From the NCBI GenBank assembly GCA_034008185.1, contig CM067084.1, positions 68,606,612-68,670,611 of the forward strand: a stretch of 64,000 nucleotides of DNA, read 5' to 3'. A program made the position numbers and the translations under genes. Shown here one piece after another: positions 47,137 to 61,200 of the stretch (position 1 is its first letter; every line of letters begins with the position of its first letter). The notes below the pieces were generated by a model, which did no database searches, had not been told where the DNA came from, and worked only from the letters and a program-made list of their open reading frames with translations. The stretch is from Gorsachius magnificus (lineage: Eukaryota > Chordata > Aves > Pelecaniformes > Ardeidae).

Positions 47137-49626
47137 GACAGCTAAATTATTTTCCAATTTTATTTTACTTTACCGTCATCCAGATTCAACAAAATCTCTG
47201 CCAGCAATGGCACAGAGATGGAGCAGATGAATTTTCAAGATTCTTCCTAAACATATTTTCTACAATTCCAAGATTTTAATTTTCTGCTTTGGTGGAAATA
47301 TCCTTGTCAGGACCTTTGCCTTAAACAAAGGCATCATGTAAGTCTTTGCTGCTGCTTTTGTAGTGTTCCAGAATTTACACAAGTGGTCAGTATGACACTT
47401 ATCTCTAAGACTGTGAAGGAATTTCCTGGTGGCTTGTTATCTAGGAAGTGTAAGTGCTCAGGAGAGGTAACGTTTTACCCCTGTTGCTATGTGTGTTATG
47501 TAGTGTGCCTGGATGTCAAGAAAGGCTTTTTGGGTAACTAAGTATAAATAATTCAAAGCTAACCAAATATCAAGCAAGATAAGCTTAGAGACTCCTATCC
47601 AAGATCAGGGAAAACTCTGAATGTGAAATAATCTCTGAGAAAAGATTATTGTGTAAATCTCAACAACATTGCTTTTGCAATCACTCCTTTATGAATTCAT
47701 AAATTGTCTCCCATCCCTGCCCACAGATGTTGCTTGCAGTGAAAAGGTAAGGCTCTGCTCCTTCAGGTGTGCTGCTGTGGTTTTCTGTGCCAAAAGAGTA
47801 GGCTTTCAGAGAGCTGTGTTCTGCAGGACTGGAGAAGCCCAATGGTGGAAGACGCTGCACACTGAAAAGTAAATGCTTGGTGTTCCCATGGACAAATGGT
47901 GTTCAAATGTAGAGAGATGTTAAATTGACTCTACTCCTCAATATTGGCTTCACTTCCAGTAGAGTTCAAAAGACCAGTCTTTCACTTCTGCCAGGGAGAT
48001 CACGAGGCTGGTTGCACTCACTCCCCTCTGACAACTTCCCATAAAACAGGGGGGAAGAGGTCTACCTCCTCCCGTCGAGCTCCAGTGTGACAGCCACTGG
48101 GTCATTGATAGCATCTGGCATGAAAGTGAAAGAATTTCTTGATATGGATGTGTGGATGTGGTTACAAAACTAGCAGTAATGTGGGAATGCAGTTTTTTGT
48201 GAACCTTGAGTAACATGCTGTTCAGTGCGTGGAGGGAGTTCAGCCCAGAATCAGATGTTGTACCTGACTGAATTAGAAAATGACTGAGAAAATCTTTGGA
48301 AGGAAAAATAAGGAATTATGATCTTGCTCACAGATACTCAAAGAGAGTAGGTCCTGCCCTACCAGGAGTGTCTTTGAACAGTGTCTCTGAATGTGGGCAT
48401 AAGAATGAAGGAGGCAGGGTTTTTGTTGGCCAAGCACAAGACTCTTACTTTTTTTTAGCTTCCTCGTTAAACAGCAAGGCCAGGAAAGCAGAAGCAGAAA
48501 CCTTCCTGATGTGAAACCTAGTGGGCAGTGACACCTGGGACCAAGCACTGACAGGTGGAAAAGAGGAAAATTCAAATTCACTTTGGAGGTTTCACAGTAT
48601 TTTGACTTAGCTAGAGTGAGCTAATGCTGACATGGTGGGAAAGGTGTGGAAGAGAAAAGGTTGTTACTGAGATCAATCAATGCAAAGCAAGAATTTCTGA
48701 GAGGATATTCAAAGAATAAGGACAACTTCAAGCTAAGCCTCGTAGTGGAGCTCCACAGTATCTGATCATGGTAAAACATGCGAGGGGAAGGGACGAAAAG
48801 TAGGGGACTCAGCCACTAAACTTAGCAGGAGAGGCATGGATTTTCTGGAGGGGAAGAGGAGCAGTAGTAGGCAGTGTGCACACCAGGGGACCTGATTAAG
48901 CACAGTTCTGCTTAATTTAATGAACTAGTTAAATCAATGACCTTAAACTATATTACTTACTGCCTCATGTACGCCTATGTTGAGCTGTTGCTGAATTTGC
49001 TGTTGCGCTTGTGAACACTGTATATGTGCGTATGTGTAAGCTTCCCTGCTACAGGAAAAAGTAAAAGATTATTATTCTGCAAAGATCAAAAACTTGTCCT
49101 AGAAATACATGTTGTTTTCTTAACTAAATCATATTCTGAGTTTCCTTGGACTCAATCACAGTTTGGCACAAGTAACAAATACAGGGTGATTGCAGAAACA
49201 AAACAGGAAAATGTCTTGATTTTTTTCTCCTTTGGTTAAAAAAGCAAGCTGGTTTACTCTCTGGTGTTCAGTCTCTAATGCATTAACTTTTTTGAAGAAT
49301 AAAACTGGCTTTTATTTGTCTGTGTTTGATCCCATGAAACTGCTTCCTTTATCGGAAATGCCTGTTCATATCACACAGTGTCTGCAGACGAGCACTGGTG
49401 GGGCCCAAGATGCCTACAGCTTCTCAGTACAAGAGGAGGTTGAGCACTTAATACATTTATCAGGACCTAGAACTGATTCTCTTAACACAGGATTTCACAG
49501 ACATCCTTTGACTTGATTCTAAACTCTTAGGAATGAACATTATACTGTATAAATGATACGTCATGTATACAGTACAACATTATTCTGTACACTTCAAGTT
49601 CTTACTCTTTGTCTAATGTAGTAGAT

Positions 49627-49661
49627 GGACTTTTATTATACTTTGGACTTTTATTATACTT
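49627..49661. repeat. 18-bp tandem duplication
   Basis: The unit ggacttttattatacttt occurs at 49627-49644 and again, minus its last base, at 49645-49661, with no internal mismatches. Confidence 0.92.
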
Positions 49662-50359
49662 CCTCTATGCAAAGTTATTTTTTGATAAATACTAGTACTG
49701 TACTTTTATAAAAAACCAAATTTTTGGAGAAAAGCAGAAAGTACAAAGGCATCTGTTGCTTCACTGGTGAGTACACCAGGCTTTCCCTTTCAGATTCCTG
49801 ATTTACCAGCATCTGACAAATATAATGAAAGTACAGCATGTGACCTGTTTTCAGGTTGTCCTCAGGAAATTCTTAGGGTTATATATTGGCCTATTCCCTT
49901 AGGCAGTCAGCAGTCACCTGAAGCGTCCAGCAACAAGGGACTCTAAGAGTAGGGGTGTATTTTTGTATCACAGAAATGAGGACTTTCTTCCTTTTGTTCC
50001 CAGATAAGTTATTTTCCACCCCAATAACCAGAAGACTTGTTTACACTGCAATTGTCTCTCACCTGAGCAGTGTGACCTCATCTTCAGCTTCCTTAATTTC
50101 CACATTGACTCTTAGCAACTTGTGTATTTTCGTAAGTAGACAGAACAGTCCGAACTGACAGGCTAGGATTTGTGAGGCAGTTGGACAGTTTTGGTTTTGA
50201 CCACTGGAAATTTGAATGCTGTAAAAATGTTTGTAAAAATCTGATATGTATTCTTATATCACCACCCCAGTTCTAGAGGCTGACAGCTTTCTGTATTTTC
50301 CAATCTGGCAGTCTTTGTCTGTCAGGAAACCTAGCAGTATGCAACCAAGGAAAGCTTAT

Positions 50360-50468
50360 GGACCTTAGGGACATGGGTTAGTGGTGGACTCGGTAGTGTT
50401 AGGTTTATGGTTGGACTCGATGATCTTAAAGGTCTTTTCCAACCAAAATGGTTCTCTGATTCTGTGAT
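50360..50468 (+). mobile_element. CR1 LINE 3' end fragment
   Basis: 'gacatgggttagtggtggac' at 50371-50390, then 'atggttggactcgatgatct' (50408-50427) and 'aaaggtcttttccaacc', form the classical CR1 3' UTR. It ends in the terminal repeat-like 'tctgattctgtgatt' (50455-50469). It is 5' truncated to about 110 bp, lies in sense with STK32B and sits in intron 1. Confidence 0.92.
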
Positions 50469-53400
50469 TGCAGTTTATTTCACTTGTATCCAGTCCATCA
50501 GAGTTCTTCTTTCAGTTCTGCATGTGATCAGTTTCTGCTGTGACTAATGGAAGATTCTTTCCACCTATAATCTTTTTTTCTCCTACACTCCTTTTCTATG
50601 ATCTCTGTCACAGGTATTGAGACAAGAGTACCAAATTCCATAATACTTCTATTCCTAGAAAAGTTGTACCTTATTTTGTGACACGGTTGTTAAGTGCAAT
50701 AAGACACGTAAGTTACTTTCATTCATTCCATAATTAAGACAAAGACATTTTCCTTTTAAATTGAAGGAACCCTTCATAGAAAGAATGACTAGAGTTGGTG
50801 GCAGCCTGTTAACCGGTTTTTAAGGCTTTAATGATAACTAAACGTAGCTTATGAATCTGAAATTTATTTCCCAAATTTTATATCCCCATAAATATTTTCT
50901 TCATAATGTCATAGCGTAATGTAAAAGCCTGTATTTTATATTTCATTAATACTTTTCTACCTTTCTCTATTTTGACAATGTTTGCTTTGGATATATTCAT
51001 CAAATCTACCCTACAGCTTGTTTATCTGACTCAAACTGAAATATGAATTAAGTTTGTGCTTTTTAGCTTCCTATTTCTATCTGACAATATTTTCTTGCTT
51101 TTGAGTTTATTTCCACTTTCTCATTTTCTCTCTTTCTTTTTCTTTCTTTTTTTTAAAAAAATTATTTTAATTCCAGTTCTTTGACATTTGGAAACTTTTA
51201 GGTAAGTTCTACAGCTGATGTACTTTTCTGCTCTGTCCTTTTTAGCTCGGTTTGACAGAGAATGAAATAGAGCACTGCTTTTGCCATTGCATTGCGAGCA
51301 CTGTTCTGTGTGAGAAAGATTATTGTATTGAGTAGGATAAATATACCATGAGGAGATATACCGCAGTGGACGAAAAATATTTCCCTTCTTTTTCCTACTT
51401 TTGCAGCGATAAGGGAACTGCTGTTCCTTATTTAGGATCTAAAAATGCAAACTGCGTTAATCCTTCCAGTAATTATTATTTCCTTTTGATATTGTTCTGC
51501 CTCCCTTGCCGAGCAGTGGGAACTGTTCTTAGCCACCCTGTTAAAACAGAGGTGCAATGTAATCACAAAAGCACCGTTAGCCTCCTGTGTGTCCTTCACA
51601 GCTCTCTGAAGCTATCCCCCGCTTCCCCCTGCATCGTTCTCACCTTACGTTATCAAGATTGGTTTTCTGCCTTTTGGGGTTAGGTTTGGATGAATCTTTG
51701 TCCACGCTGTAAAGCCTGCAGGCTCTGTTGGGGCAATACCACATCGTAGGCACAGTGATCTGCTGCACAGAGCTTGAAGTCAAAGAATAAAAACTCATCA
51801 AAAGATCCTTTCTGAGAAGTAGGAAAAGGTTACTATTTTAAGTCCAGCTTCATATTTGGCTGGTTTAGCCTATGAAAACTACCGAGGTAGCGACGCACTC
51901 TTATGTGCAGGGCGTTGCTATAAAACAGAGTTAGCTTTTACTGGGATTGGTTTGGATGTGGATGTGGAGGGAAGAACAGACTAGCCAGACGTCTTCTGCA
52001 GCTTCATGAGATTCTTCTCTGCCCAGCCTTGACATGTGATTTTTCAGCAACAGCATGCCAATCGTGCCGCTATTTCCAACTCATTTCTAGCCCAGTGACA
52101 TGTCTCTGAGGCCTTTTGCTTAAGTTTTTAGGTTAAAATGTTAAACTAGATTGTCTTATGGTGCAAATAATAATGGCAGATAAAAAAACATCAGAGAGAG
52201 ATACATTCTTGGTGTGAAATCCTCCGCAAAAATCTCAGTGTGGAGAGACTTTCTTGCAAGATCTATTGATCTCCTGTTAAACAAAAATGTCACACTAAGT
52301 GCTGTGAGATTTTGCTGGAAGAGAGTCACGGGGTAGAGAACTTTTCCCAGTGACCCAAGATTTCAGCAGGGCAATCCTTGTTCTTTGGGAGTTAGGGAGC
52401 TCTCCACTGATGGGCGGGAGAAGAGAGCGGCTGGGGAATGGCTGCCCGGGCAGTTGTGAACCTCGGCTGTGGGATGCAGATGTGCAAGTGGAGCTTGTCT
52501 GGTGCCCTGGCAAATCCTGGCTGTTGCTCGGACAGCATCTGCGCTCTGGATGGCTTTTCACAAGGCTTTTCTGAGGGTGAAGCGAGGTTATGTCTGCTCT
52601 TTAGAAAAGATTAAGTAGTATGCGGCAGCAAAGGAATGCAATGTTTTCAGTGCTTTCAGGCACTTATACTGAGTGCTGCCCTGACTTCAGACCTTTGGTT
52701 CTCCTAAGCCAGGAGCCATCAGCCTATCTCATAGGTGTCAGAGGGAGCACAGGCATGGATTTTAAATGCACTAATAGAAAGCGACCTTTTCAGTGTAGTT
52801 GCTGTACCTTACAGAGAAAAGATACTGCTTGCTGCATTCAGTTTTCTCATTGTTTCTAGCGCAAGATGCAGAGAATTCTGAATGCTTCCCTGGGTATCCA
52901 AATGCTAATGAGTAGCTATGGGATCAGCTCTTGGCCTCTTAACCACTAGGTTAGACTAGGTAGCTGATACACATCGTTTGATCCACAGACACATGTGGAT
53001 CAATGACATCCTGATGTTTCGAGTGAGGGGATGTCCTGGATGTTGCAAAGAACCTCCCGCAGTGCTACGTTCTAATTTGGAAAAGAAAAATACAGCCCAG
53101 CAGACCACCTGGGAAAGACTGCTGACTCCTGGTCTTTACTGATGTTAAGCTGATTTCCAGTCCTTTTTCCACCTGTATTTGTTGACAACATAAAAAAAAA
53201 AAAAAGGATGGTGGGAAATAAACTATTTTTTTTTTGCTATTTTTGAACATTTTCCATTCTGTACTGTGAAGAAACCAAGGCTATTTAATATTCTTTTCAT
53301 AAACAGCCAGAGGAAGTTCTCATCTCCCGATTTACCATTTTATCCTAATTAAGAAAATGTAATACAGACACACACATATTTTTAGAGAATAGCTCGCTCT

Positions 53401-53898
53401 CTCTTTCTTTCTTTCCATATATACATAGGTATTTTTATACATACTTTACTCTCGTCAAAACAAACCCAGTGTATGTGGTAGGGAACTCTAGAACTGAGTC
53501 ACCAATATTAATTATTTTCATCTAACATCTATAATTAAACTTATTTGAGATTCTATTTCTGTGATTATACAGAATTGGTATAAGCACATTTAACACCACC
53601 GAATGTTTCGGGCATTAAGACTACCAAACCTTCTGCTACACTGAGCAATTCTATTCTCTGCAGTTCACTATTTATTTGTGCATGCAGCTAATAACTTCTG
53701 TTGTTAAAATTAGAAATTCTTTCCATTAATATCTTTCAGCTACACACCCTCTACATCAAATGGAATCTTTTTATTTATTCCTGATGTGTGGTGGTAGAAG
53801 GTAAATCTTTATAAGTTAAGTTGTGGCTTGGAAAGTCTACTGCCCTTCTGCTGTTAATGCCAACCCCCAGCCATAATCCGGGGACTGTGGCTGGTCTG

Positions 53899-53921
53899 AA
53901 GTCCTCCTCCTCCTCCTCCCC
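53899..53921. repeat. (TCC)n short microsatellite
   Basis: A gtcctcctcctcctcctccc run with six TCC-type units in the STK32B intron. Confidence 0.85.
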
Positions 53922-54786
53922 TCAGTCACCTCTGTGCCAGCTGACATGAAAACCTAGGAATGGAGAAGAGGTGGATTTGGTTTGTTTTGCGAGTGTACCT
54001 ATGTTTGCTTTGCTTTAAAACTTTCGTGTTTCACTCCTAATCTTAGCAGTGGATAGATAAGGCAAAGGCTCCAATTTCCTCATTTCTATTTACTGTTTTC
54101 AGCAATGCATGGTCCCACCAGCTTTGGTGCAATTGCTTGTGGTGTGTAAATAAGTGTACTTTTATCAGTCTGAAACTGCCTTTACCTCATCACGGCAAGG
54201 ATTTCCTAGAGGCGAGTAGAGCAACGATCAGAGAAGAAGCCATGAACTCCAAGTAAAAAAACACTTCTGCAGTTAGGTGGCCATTGCATGTACAGCAGTC
54301 AATCCATCTTTTTCAGTCTCAGTACCAAAACCACCAATTCCATCGTTAAATATTTATCTGTAAACCTTGAGATGAAAAAATGTGAGTTGCACTGAAATTC
54401 CGCAAGCTCTTCATGAATTAAATATAGCTGTTACTATCAGGTCTTTTTTCTACCCTTTCTTCACACCCTGAAGGAAAACAGTCACAAAAAGTGAAGTATC
54501 AAAATAGAAAGGTGTTTTAATGGTAATTAATAACTCAGGCTATTCCTTCAACTGAAGTAGGGAAAAATCGATCATGTTGGGTCAACAAAAGTTTGGTCTT
54601 GAACATGTAGGTGAGGAAACCTAGGTGAGGAGACCTGCTTTTACTCCAAAATGGCAGGCAGAGCACAGTGATTCTTGCGACATTAAATGGTTCACACAGT
54701 GAAACAATAATAATACTGGCTGGAATCAAAAAGCAGCCCCTTTTTGGCTCCAGAAAACTCAGAAAAACAGAACTGTAAAGCTAGAT

Positions 54787-55251
54787 TCAGCTCAGTCCCT
54801 CTGGAACCTCAGAGGTCTGGATTTGAGGTTCCATCCCTAAAATGGATTTTATTTTTTTTTTAGAACTATAACTTAGTTGCAAAAATTTGCAAGACCTATG
54901 AGTAGGATGCAACTTGCGTGCTGAAGTACTTAGCGAAAGTCTTTTCATTGCAGAGGATGGATAACCATGGGTGGGCTGAAGGGTGGGGTTGATGGAGGAG
55001 GCCAGCCCTCTTACAAGTAAGTTGTTTCTTTTATTTAAACAGGCAGTGGAACTCTGGCTAGTGTAAGAGGCATCTTGTTTCTGCTGGACTTTGAGGTGCT
55101 TCTTTGTGGCCAGGCAGTAATGGAATACTTGCAATTTTTTAAACTCTTCTGTACTGGAGCACTGGCACTTAAATGTACTCTCTATATGTGCTGCTAATTT
55201 AATTAAGCACTGCCTTTTTCCATAATGAGGGGCAGCTTTTCCTGTTTCCAA
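54787..55251 (-). other. 154-codon open frame, probably not a gene
   Basis: This is the longest intronic frame. It lies antisense to STK32B. It opens with METGKAAPHYGKRQ and is Ser-, Lys- and Gln-rich. I see no domain, no supporting splice or promoter signals, and part of it is simply a poly-A-encoded lysine run (near 54849-54862). It is recorded because of its length. Chance occurrence is the likelier explanation. Confidence 0.15.
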
Positions 55252-58200
55252 TCCCCATACAACCCTCAGCTACTGCTGTGCAACCTTACAGTCGGATCCC
55301 ATTGCTGTAAAACCACGGCCCAGGCTGTAGCTCTGGAAATGCTGTGGTGCAGCAGGAGACCTGGAGGGTAGCTGAGGTGCATGGCCAGGCACAGACGTAC
55401 CTACAATCTAGCTCGGGTGGAGACTGAGCTGAAGTGCAGCTCAGCAAAGCCACGACAGGTCCCAGCCAGGCTCCTTGTGGCTCTTTCTCACACCACTTGT
55501 TTCATAGTGGCCTGATCCAAGCCTGAGCTGTGGTGGGGCTCCCGAGCAGCGTGGTGGTGGTGGGGCAGGTCATAGTCATGGTCAGCAAGGCCAGTTAGTG
55601 CCCTCAGAACCCTGAGAGATACAAGTTTTTTTTTCAAGTTGATATTTGTGGCTTTTTTGATGAGGAAGAGCCATGAGACGTAAATGCCTGGACATCTTCA
55701 GAACGATCCTTAAATATTCTTAAAATTCTTGCAAATTTGATACTACTTTCAACTCCCAAAAGATAAACCAAACCTGGACAGCCACATTTATAACACACAG
55801 GTTTGCCTGCTTCTTTTGAAAGGTTTTTCCTGGGGGAACGTCAGTGCTATCAAACTGATGAGATTTAATCTTACAATGACAAATGAAAAACCAGCCTCTC
55901 GCTCTGCACTTCAGGCACACTTCTGCTGCAAGTCAGAACTGGCATCATTTGTTTGAAGCCCATGGGGTTGGTTAGGTTTCAAAACACTAAATGGGAGGCA
56001 ATCCCAGTTGAAAAGTGACTTTTTCTCACCCTTTGGTGTCCTTACCTGCCCCCAGTGTTTCATTTGTAGTTGTGGTTAAAAATAGAAGAGATAATTCTTT
56101 CAGTTCCAATTTTGGAGACAGACTCCTCATCTCTTGGGGTCTGAATTTAGAAGAAAAAGAGGAGAACAACTCATACTTTGTCTAGGTGTTTGGGTGAAAT
56201 CCTATTCATGTGTCTCCCTAACCTCCCATTAACATAGCATTGAGAGTAATTTTCTGAAGTCCTACCCTGTAAGAAGAGTGGTCTTGGAGCCAGAAGAACT
56301 GGAACCACACAAAGAAGCCTAAAGGAAAGAGGTTTCTTATCTTCTCCCTGGCATGTTTGACACTATAGAGGCCTCCGTGTGGATAAGATTGACAGATGCC
56401 TCACTGAGGATTCTGTTGGTGACTTAATTTCAAGAATTTTCCTTCACTTGAGGATCACTCTGGTAACTTTTATTCTAGGACAAAACAGTTTGGTCCATTG
56501 AAATTTGACATTTTATTCCCATAGCAGCTTCCCTCAGAGATCTTTCCAGCTCAGTTATTAATGAGGTTATACTCATAGTAACTCTGAAGGAGGCGAATAT
56601 TCCCACTTTCTAGCCGAAAAAGATGTTTCATAGTCTATTATGTGTTTCCTGTTCTCACAGGAAAGTCTATTACAGGTAAAGTGGAATTTAGACTTTCTGT
56701 ATTTTAGCAACATATTTTCTCAGGGAGTATCTTTTTGTTGGACATACCTGTCAACCTGTTTCTCCTTGCAATAGATTTCAGAGATTCTTTTTGTCAGCTC
56801 ATTCATAAGAAAGCAATATAGTCAATCAGAAACCCTCTTTTCTCAATAAAAGGCAGTTATATTTTAGCACTTATGAAAGGTCTTAAAGACTCTCTACATT
56901 TGAGCAGGTCCTGAAACTTTTCCCCTTATTTTCAATGTCAACTTTACCCTTTGAAAGAGCATGGGGACTCTCAAAGGCTTCTCTGCTGCTCACTGGCTGT
57001 GATAAGGTCTAGTACAGCAATTCAATTGTTCCTTGACGACTTCTCATGTTTCCAGTGTTGCCACTAAGTTAATAGCTTTTCTGAACCTAATCTCTGTCCT
57101 GTCACAAAACAAAACTGTTTTCATAGCAACAAAAAGGGATCTTTAATTAAAACTTTCACTGATCTTATATAAAAAAAAAGGAATTTTCTAAGTCATGAGT
57201 TTATAATAGTAAAATTTTATAAATTTCTGCTTTATAATAGGATGCCTGGATGAGTGATTAAGATGATATCAGAAGTTCCAATTACTTTCTGCTAAAACAA
57301 GTTAGTCTATGCAAAAGAAACCTTTCTACTAGAACTCTGTTGCCTGAATGCTATATGCTAATAGAATGTGGATGCTGCCTAACTAAATCTTAATGTTTTT
57401 GATGTGGCAGTGAGGTCAGGGTAATGGGCTTAAGGCAGGTGCATTTTTATCCAATGCACCAAACCTAATAATAACCTAATAATTTCAGTTCTTCATGTCA
57501 TGTAGGTTCAGTGCCAGCCTAACTGGAGAATCATGTGCTTTCATGTGCCCAGCCACAATGAATCCTGTGCACAAGGAATGAACATCTCCACAACACTAAT
57601 CCATAACTGTTTCCAACTACCACCAAATCTTTTCTGGCATTTAGGCTTGTGTGTTTACCCAGGCTCTGACCATCGACAGACACAAATGATGGCTGTGTAG
57701 CAAAGGTGAGAATTTTTACAACATTTCAGTCCATCCTGAGGAACATCTGACTTCTGACGAGATTCTTCACAGCACTGAGTTATACACCGATATGTAAAAT
57801 CCCTGCTCAGTCGTTACAGGCTTTTCACAACAATCTGTGGCTCTTTGCTGCTTGTTGCAAAATTGTAGTAGATTTAGCAGTGCAAATTCCTTTCACTTTT
57901 CTGTTACACCTAAAAGTGAAAGCTCCTGTATTTGAAGTCCAATTATCATTTCAGCTTAATGTATGGGTGATTAAACAGTCATCATAACAGAAGACTAATG
58001 CGATGTTGAGATGGGCTGCTTTAAAATAATGCTGCTGAAGGATTGCACTAAACTGACCCATGAAAATCAGGACCATCTAGGCTGATGGCCCATCATCAAC
58101 ACTCAAGTTCTTGCTCTCAGCCCATGGTACCACACTGCTATTTTCAGACTGATCAGATCAGTGCCCCTCCACCTCCATGGGCATGGAAGCAGCATCAGAA

Positions 58201-61200
58201 GAAGGTCTTGTCTGTGGTTCCCCTGCAAAGGGTCAGCTCTGCACAGTTCTCTCTTCTTAGTCACAATCTGAGCCTCTTCCCCAGTTCAAATCTGCACTAC
58301 GCTGTAGTTCTACCCCTTTCTGAACTTGGTGATGCCTTTTGGTTTAGATGATATCACAGGGCAGGAGTTATTATACATTGAATTGCCTTTTTTCAGTATT
58401 AGCTTCCATTCACCCTTGCTGCTATTGTATTTTGTCTCTTTTTTTCCTTTTAAGCTGTCTCAGCTGCTGCTATTTTAAATCTTAGGTACCTGTCAAGGGA
58501 GCTTCACCTTGGTTATTACCTGTACCATTAGTCATCATTGCAATTTCTGAAGACCTTGTATTATCCTAAAAAAAAGACAAGCAAAATAGATCATCCCCTG
58601 TGGTAATTTTTGCAACTCACATCGTCAATGGTGCCACTAAACAGATAGCCATTCTTCTGTATTTTATACTGTGCTGCCCATGAGGACATGCTTGATCCCT
58701 ACAAGATTGTCCGGCTGACTTTTTACAATGACAAAACACATTTCATGTTCCTTGTATTTTCTGCCTTGCTCTGCCAGCTCTATTTGACCTTTTTTTTTGT
58801 TTATTAATAAGAAACAATTTAAAATTAATTAGTTTAAATGAGTGACTTTTCTTTCAAATATTAGCAGTTGTACTTTAGACTGTATTAGCTTAAATTTTTA
58901 TGGCATAGTATGTTTATTATTATTCCTATTTATTTTCAGAAGACTATTTACTTGCCTTCCTAGCATTGACATCTAAGTCGAAAGACTTGCTTAGCAGATA
59001 ATTTTAAATTTGTCTTTACCTTTATTGCCTGTGCTCAGTTATGCATGAGGAGAAAATGGGGGTATTAGAGTCAGTATATTTTGATGGGACAGGGATGAGT
59101 GTTTGATATCTACTTTGATATAAAACAATTTCTGTAAAAGTAAAATACATAAACCCTACTAAGAAGCACAGTAACTCCCCTGTGAAGGTGACTATCTCAT
59201 TCTACTGACCTTAAAACTAGACTTTGAACAAAACTAGCCTTGTAGTTTATCATAAGGTGTCAGGATTATCTTAATTCAATCTAAACATCCATACTGCCAT
59301 CAGACAGGGAGCTCCTGTTCTTCTCCCCGCTCCTGCTGCCTGCAATGTGCCAGAGGTGGTGTCCATGTGATTACCTTGTTTTCTTGTCAAGTTCTCAAAG
59401 AGCAAGCCTTTTACTTGGGTGACCATGTGCTCTTGTCATTGCATCACATGGCAAGGATCATAAAGAAGGGCTCAAACGCAGTGTCCATGAGGTGGTCTTA
59501 GAGGGAAGTTTGTTGCGTTTGTAAGTTCTACGTCACATAATTTATGCTTCTGGTGGGAAATATAAGTATTTTCTACTTTCTCTCATTATTAGGCTGCCTA
59601 TAATAGAAATCTTTCCTGTGAAAAGCTAAAAGCAAAATTAAAAGCAACATTTCTTGAAACATTCTGATTTCAGAGAAAAAACAGTCAGAAATGCGCACAC
59701 CGCATGGACGCAGATCAACAACAACAATAGCAAACCAAAAATTGTCATGAATCAATACTGAGAAATTTTTCATTTCATCTGAGATCAGTGAAGAGCTTTT
59801 GATTTTGTAATTCTTTCACTTCCTTCTCCAGTGGGAAAGAAGTAAAATGGAAAACAGGCACAAAGCACAAAGATGAGAAAGACCCCAAATCTAGACAGTT
59901 TTGTTTTTGTTTTCAATAGAGTTGCAATCAAATTCTTAATCTAAAGATCAGAACATTCATAGATAATTTCATCAAATCAGTGTTAAAATTATTGTGGAGC
60001 AAAGCAACAGCCAAACTTTCCCACACCTTACACAGAGCAATAAACTTTTGCTTTTCCGTGGGATAACAATTAGTTAGCTCGATTCCCAGAGCTTCTGGTG
60101 AAGCCCTTACTAAGGCTACCACAGGGCAACCTTTCAGTAGACTTTCGGTAAAACCAAATGACAGTGTTCTTAGATCAAAGTCCTACTGCAGGTTACCACT
60201 ATTGGACTTTTTGTGCTGACTTCAGTGGCTTGTTAAGTCTCTGCTACCTGTAAATCCCTCCCAGTGGCTCACAGAAGATGACATCCGCATCCCTCAAAGT
60301 GTCAGGATGACTTTTCTTAGTTTTGTTTTGATGATGTATCTCAAATTTCTCAGAAGAGCTCTTGAGATTGTTGGATGGCACTCAGCTTCAGTTTAAACTT
60401 CTCTCAAAGAAAAGCTGTAGTGGTTTGCAGCTTGTTCTACTTGCCCAAGGAGCAAACTTTGTTTTACAGGTTTCAGGTAGCTGCTTGAGATATTTTTCAG
60501 ACTAGATGTATTTAATGGCAATATGATTTTATTTTGCCTTATTAGAGGCGTAAACAGCTTTGGAGAGGAATTTTCATCTAATCTTGGGTTCAAACAGATT
60601 CTTGTTTACCAAGGAGTCACAGTTTCCTTGTGAATGCAAAATGACATCTTCCTTTCTTTTACAGCTTTTACAGAATAGCATTAGAAAAGGAATTAAATTA
60701 AAATGGAAACAAAGTTTTAAGAATAGTCCTAGCATCTTCTTCTTTAGCAGCTTGGCTGTTTTCAAACATTAGATTTCTTTGGGATTTCAAATTTATTTCT
60801 GGTTGTGGCAACACATGACTCTTTCTCTAACAGTGTCAATCATTAGCCGATTCACCGAATTCTTCTAGTCTGTTTTTATATGATTTTGGAAAATGATAGA
60901 CTGCTGTAGTTCTTTCCAGCATTTGTTTTAACTAACACATTCAGAAAATTCCCCAGCCATTTAACAAAAAACCCCACACTTTGAATCATACAGTGTGAGA
61001 TGGATTTCACTGAATACAGCGTAGAACCCCAGGATGCTGACATTGCTTTTGATGAGCAAACAGGGTGCCATCTAAATAGCGTGTGAACTTGATGTGTAGC
61101 TAAATTGCATGTGAAGTACTACCTTGTAGGAGGATTAACATAAGGAAGTCAGAATTCCTGCGATGCCTCACAGCAGATGTTATGTAGCTCATTCTTTTAT